Positions 22,898-23,540 of a stretch of 23,540 nucleotides of DNA are shown piece after piece. Source of the DNA: Elusimicrobia bacterium RBG_16_66_12 (lineage in GTDB: Bacteria; Elusimicrobiota; Elusimicrobia; UBA1565; UBA9628); contig MGUL01000092.1 in assembly GCA_001800005.1 (NCBI GenBank), positions 32,378 to 55,917 on the forward strand, given 5' to 3'. The notes beneath the pieces were generated by a model. The model saw only the letters and a list, made by a program, of their open reading frames with translations, did no database searches and was not told where the DNA came from. A program made the translations under genes and the position numbers. Numbering within the stretch: position 1 is the first letter of the stretch; the number at the start of each line of letters is the position of its first letter.

Positions 22898-23540
22898 AGA
22901 AACTCCTCCTCGCCCTGCCGCCGGTCTTCCTGCTGCTGAGCCTGGACCGCCTCGGACCCGCGACGGGGCGGCCGCCGGTCCCGGTCATGGTCGCGAGCTG
23001 GGGCGAGGCCGCCCCGGCCTTGCCCGCCGTCGACGAGGGCCGCGGCGGCGAGCCGGGCGACCCCCTGAACATCGTCTTCGTCGCCACGCCCCAGGCCCTG
23101 CGCCAGGCTCTGACGGAGGCGGGCTGGACCGCGGTCCCCCGCAGCGTGCGCGGCTCGCTGGCCGCCGGCCTCTCCGAGATCCTCGCCGGCCGCCGCCTGG
23201 CCTCTTTCCCTCCGCTCGACGACTATCGCCTGCTCGGACGACGGCAGGACATGAACTGGGCGCTGCCGGCGCGGCCTCTCGCCCGGCGCCACCGCTTCCG
23301 CCTCTGGTGGACGGGGATGTTCGACCGGCGCGGGCGCGGCTACTGGTGGGGCTCGGGAAACTGCGGCGCCGACCCCGATAGGGACCGCGAGCGGGACTTC
23401 GTGCTGCAGACGCTGTCCGCCTCGCCGCTGCTGGAGACCGCCGCGCTGATGCCCCTGCCGTCGATTCCCCTCGAGGGCGTCAACGACAAGGGCCGCGCCT
23501 ATCGCACGGACGGACGCGTGGGCGTGATCGTCCTGCGGGG
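22894..23540 (+). CDS. LssY_C domain membrane-anchored protein (partial, first 215 residues)
   Basis: The gene starts with GTG 22894, overlapping the metG stop as GTGA, and is cut by the right window edge. The N-terminus MKKLLLALPPVFLLLSL is a signal peptide or membrane anchor. The visible body shows PLNIVFVATPQALRQALTEAGW (57-78), LLGRRQDMNW (113-122), LARRHRFRLWW (129-139) and DRDRERDFV (162-170), a pattern seen in the LssY C-terminal domain found alone or attached to PAP2 phosphatases. Function of this domain is poorly known; it is probably an envelope-facing protein. The identification is by pattern resemblance and the C-terminus is missing. Confidence 0.65.
   Translation, partial: MKKLLLALPPVFLLLSLDRLGPATGRPPVPVMVASWGEAAPALPAVDEGRGGEPGDPLNIVFVATPQALRQALTEAGWTAVPRSVRGSLAAGLSEILAGRRLASFPPLDDYRLLGRRQDMNWALPARPLARRHRFRLWWTGMFDRRGRGYWWGSGNCGADPDRDRERDFVLQTLSASPLLETAALMPLPSIPLEGVNDKGRAYRTDGRVGVIVLR

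Noticed and set aside
1..23540. CRISPR arrays, tRNA or rRNA genes, insertion sequences
   Set aside because: No direct-repeat arrays with regular spacers, no tRNA-like cloverleaf ends, no transposase motifs or terminal inverted repeats were seen. The two ATPases show no flanking repeats that would mark an insertion element.

Overview
The window reads as a chromosomal segment from a GC-rich, diderm, probably free-living bacterium. The evidence is outer-membrane proteins (a lipoprotein and a cytochrome-porin), squalene/hopanoid-type genes hpnCDE, a B12-dependent ribonucleotide reductase and a set of unusual prepilins. The gene mix is reminiscent of Elusimicrobiota, but that is inference from style, not proof. 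There are no rRNA or tRNA genes, insertion sequences or CRISPR arrays, and no gene-free stretch longer than about 220 bases.

Layout. Positions 1-649 (minus) hold the N-terminal part of a D12-class DNA adenine methyltransferase cut by the window edge. Diverging from it at 787-2022 is an ankyrin-repeat lipoprotein with a caspase-like domain whose two catalytic residues are both substituted. A long hairpin (2026-2058) separates it from the convergent minus-strand gene 2077-3366, a monoheme cytochrome c fused to an outer-membrane barrel. Next comes a long minus-strand transcription unit read from about 9419 down to 3586: rplU, rpmA, obgE, hpnC, hpnD, hpnE and a Crp/Fnr regulator. Its last five genes are tightly packed, with GTGA or longer overlaps at obgE/hpnC, hpnC/hpnD and hpnD/hpnE. 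A well-formed promoter precedes rplU.

On the plus strand follow a small radical SAM protein (9498-10109), nrdJ (10207-12708) with a strong intrinsic terminator, and a three-gene prepilin operon (12840-17258). That operon encodes a giant PilV-like prepilin carrying a lamin-tail domain, a small pseudopilin and a cysteine-rich PilX-like protein. The last block is tmk, an AAA/DUF4143 ATPase, holB, a second AAA/DUF4143 ATPase, metG and the start of an LssY_C protein. The two ATPases have lower GC than tmk and holB and sit in both gaps of a housekeeping row. Each shows a lesion in a different active site: ATPase 1 in Walker B, ATPase 2 in the nuclease-like ExK. Their downstream housekeeping genes are joined to them by TAATG or ATGA overlaps.

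How the parts may work together. HpnC, HpnD and HpnE together convert farnesyl diphosphate to squalene, so the ribosomal/Obg promoter would drive membrane triterpenoid supply. The Fnr-like regulator at the end of that operon lies just before the cytochrome-porin gene, and a near-consensus Fnr box sits between them, which suggests redox control of outer-membrane electron transfer. Several promoters on the plus strand place the predicted transcription start at or within a few bases of the start codon, suggesting frequent leaderless or very short-leader mRNAs.
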